This document shows positions 13,282-14,672 of a stretch of DNA of 14,672 bases, piece by piece. The stretch spans positions 1 to 14,672 of the forward strand of contig JAKISV010000056.1 in NCBI GenBank assembly GCA_021648425.1. The letters run 5' to 3'. Each line of letters opens with the position of its first letter. The stretch's first letter is position 1. The notes beneath the pieces are model-generated. The model was not told the DNA's origin and ran no database searches. It saw only the letters and a program-made list of their open reading frames with translations. The stretch comes from Rhizobiaceae bacterium (GTDB taxonomy: Bacteria; Pseudomonadota; Alphaproteobacteria; Rhizobiales; Rhizobiaceae). Position numbers and translations under genes: made by a program.

Positions 13282-14584
13282 ATTATGGGCACGAATGTCC
13301 CTTAGCACCTACCGGATTGCCGGTTCTGTTATCTATCCGTTTATGGGGCCGTTTTTAGCTATCCGTGCACGTCGCGGCAAGGAAGATCGCTCACGTCGCT
13401 ATGAACGTTATGGTTATCCCAGCGCCGATAAACCCGCTGGTCCACTTGTATGGTTTCATGCAGCAAGCGTTGGAGAATCAATGGCCGTTCTGCCGTTGAT
13501 AACGCGCGTTGATGGTCTTGGTATCAATACCATTATGACAACGGGGACAGTGACATCGGCACAAGTGGTGAAAGACCGTCTCCCGCCAGGGACCTTTCAT
13601 CAATACGTTCCGTTGGATCTCAAACCGGCTGTAAAAAGGTTCATCAACCACTGGAAACCTGACCTGGCGGTATTTACCGAATCAGAAATCTGGCCGATGA
13701 CCGTGCTGGAACTTGCTGCCAAACGCATTCCCCAGGTGCTGGTTAACGCACGCATGTCTGACCGTTCGTTTGAGCGCTGGCGCAGTGCTCCAAAACTTGC
13801 AGAAGCACTGTTTGGAAATTTTGCCCACGTCGCCGCCCAGTCCCAGGTTGATGCGGGTAGATTTAAAGCCCTTGGCGCAAGGCCCATCAGTATTTCAGGC
13901 AATCTGAAAGTGGATACAGATGCATTGCCTTGTGATGAAGAAGAGTTGGCGCAACTGAAAATCACTATTGCGCGCCGTCCCACCTGGATTGCCGTCTCTA
14001 CTCATTTTGGCGAAGAGGAAATTGTTGCCCGGGTTCACAAAAAGCTTTCCGCTACCATGCCAGGCATTTTAACTGTGCTCGTTCCACGTCACCCCGAACG
14101 CGGTGACGAGATAGCTACTCTGCTCAAACAAGGCGGCCTGAAAGTAGCCCAACGCAGTCTTAATCAGCCACTGGAACCCGATACAGATATTTACCTGGGC
14201 GATACCATTGGTGAAATGGGGCTGTTTCTACGCCTGGGATCGGTGGCATTCATTGGCCGCAGCATGTATTCCAAAGGCGGTCAAAATCCACTTGAACCGG
14301 CCCAGACCGGCACTGCAATCCTCTCAGGGCAGCACGTTGATAATTTTCGTGAGGCCTATGCAAACCTGATAAAGTCCGGTGGGGCACGACTGGTGCGCGA
14401 TGAAGATAATCTTACAGAAAACATCGAGTACCTTTTAAAAAACCACGACCAGCGCGGTAAAATGATTAAAGCCGCGCGCCAAACTGTTGCCGAAATGGGA
14501 GGCGCACTTGAGCGTACGCTGGAAACACTTGATGCTTATGTATTCCCGCTAACTGTCAAACGGGACCTTGAAGGGCTTGGCTAA
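13274..14584 (+). CDS. waaA: 3-deoxy-D-manno-octulosonic acid (Kdo) transferase
   Basis: 436 residues. WaaA (KdtA) adds Kdo from CMP-Kdo to the lipid A precursor at the cytoplasmic face of the inner membrane. A short N-terminal hydrophobic anchor (SVIYPFMGPFLAI, about residues 18-30) is followed by RRYERYGYP and WFHAASVGE, whose Glu68 corresponds to the catalytic Glu of the family (E31 in Aquifex). The GT-B C-terminal half shows VPRHPERGDE, GDTIGEMGLFLRL and KGGQNPLEPAQ. The ATG at 13274 overlaps the preceding gene by 8 bases; an in-frame TTG at 13262 would add only four residues. Its stop shares one base with the lpxK start (TAATG), consistent with translational coupling. Whether it transfers one or two Kdo units cannot be read from sequence. 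Confidence 0.95.
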   Translation: MSELWARMSLSTYRIAGSVIYPFMGPFLAIRARRGKEDRSRRYERYGYPSADKPAGPLVWFHAASVGESMAVLPLITRVDGLGINTIMTTGTVTSAQVVKDRLPPGTFHQYVPLDLKPAVKRFINHWKPDLAVFTESEIWPMTVLELAAKRIPQVLVNARMSDRSFERWRSAPKLAEALFGNFAHVAAQSQVDAGRFKALGARPISISGNLKVDTDALPCDEEELAQLKITIARRPTWIAVSTHFGEEEIVARVHKKLSATMPGILTVLVPRHPERGDEIATLLKQGGLKVAQRSLNQPLEPDTDIYLGDTIGEMGLFLRLGSVAFIGRSMYSKGGQNPLEPAQTGTAILSGQHVDNFREAYANLIKSGGARLVRDEDNLTENIEYLLKNHDQRGKMIKAARQTVAEMGGALERTLETLDAYVFPLTVKRDLEGLG

Positions 14585-14672
14585 TGGCATTTGAAGAATC
14601 CCCTCCGTTCTGGTGGCAAAAACCCGGTTGGCAGGCTGTTTTACTCAGTCCGCTTTCCTGGGCCTATGGTCG
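14584..14672 (+). CDS. lpxK: Tetraacyldisaccharide 4'-kinase, start only
   Basis: Only the first 29 codons are in the window. The translation begins MAFEESPPFWWQKPGWQAVL and ends with PLSWAYG. The FWW..PGW and PxSW.YG pattern is the known N-terminus of rhizobial LpxK, including the membrane-contacting helix. LpxK phosphorylates the 4' position of the lipid A disaccharide, the step directly before Kdo transfer by WaaA. Its ATG overlaps the waaA stop by one base. Confidence 0.85.
   Translation, partial: MAFEESPPFWWQKPGWQAVLLSPLSWAYG

Noticed and set aside
1..14672. Mobile elements, CRISPR arrays, toxin-antitoxin or defence genes
   Set aside because: Looked for repeats, transposase or integrase motifs and small gene pairs on both strands; all sizeable frames are explained by housekeeping or envelope genes.

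Overview
The window is a stretch of ordinary, tightly packed chromosome from an alphaproteobacterium, most likely of the order Hyphomicrobiales (Rhizobiales). The evidence is the closely linked order pmbA/tldE - inositol-phosphatase-like (cysQ-type) - DUF4170 - DUF374 acyltransferase - waaA - lpxK, the DUF4170 family itself, and the alphaproteobacterial style of the IleRS and TadA C-termini. Base composition looks moderate by eye (not counted), lower than in many rhizobia, so a marine or otherwise lower-GC lineage is possible. No rRNA, tRNA, CRISPR array, phage gene, transposase or insertion sequence was seen. There is no gene-free stretch longer than about 160 bases.

Layout. Positions 1-1902 hold the 3' two thirds of ileS, followed by a 157-base gap with a perfect 20-base palindrome. 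A small lipoprotein gene (2060-2737) converges on tadA (minus strand, 2776-3216). Divergent from tadA is a plus-strand run: an RsuA/RluB-type 23S rRNA pseudouridine synthase (about 3280-4323), rsmD overlapping it by 4 bases (4320-4883), two secreted M16 peptidase-family proteins (4954-6372 and 6393-7697) and a patatin-like phospholipase (7762-8589). The patatin gene overlaps tail-to-tail with a minus-strand MATE-type efflux gene (8576 to about 9949). Divergent from the MATE gene is a compact plus-strand operon running off the right edge: pmbA/tldE, a cysQ-type phosphatase, a DUF4170 protein, a DUF374 acyltransferase, waaA and the first 29 codons of lpxK.

How the genes fit together. The left half serves translation: isoleucine charging, the wobble inosine of tRNA-Arg(ACG), and 23S and 16S rRNA modification. 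The middle serves the cell envelope: a lipoprotein, a periplasmic M16 pair, a lipase-like protein and an efflux pump. The right operon carries Kdo-lipid A steps (waaA, lpxK) and a possible lipid acyltransferase, together with a TldD/E-type protease subunit and a phosphatase.

I found no obviously new multi-gene system. The points most worth a second look are a His-to-Gln and Gly-to-Asp change in the IleRS editing-domain motif, the exactly complementary loss of active-site and substrate-binding residues in the two M16 proteins, the small conserved DUF4170 gene inside the lipid A operon, and short symmetric or phased DNA elements upstream of several genes.
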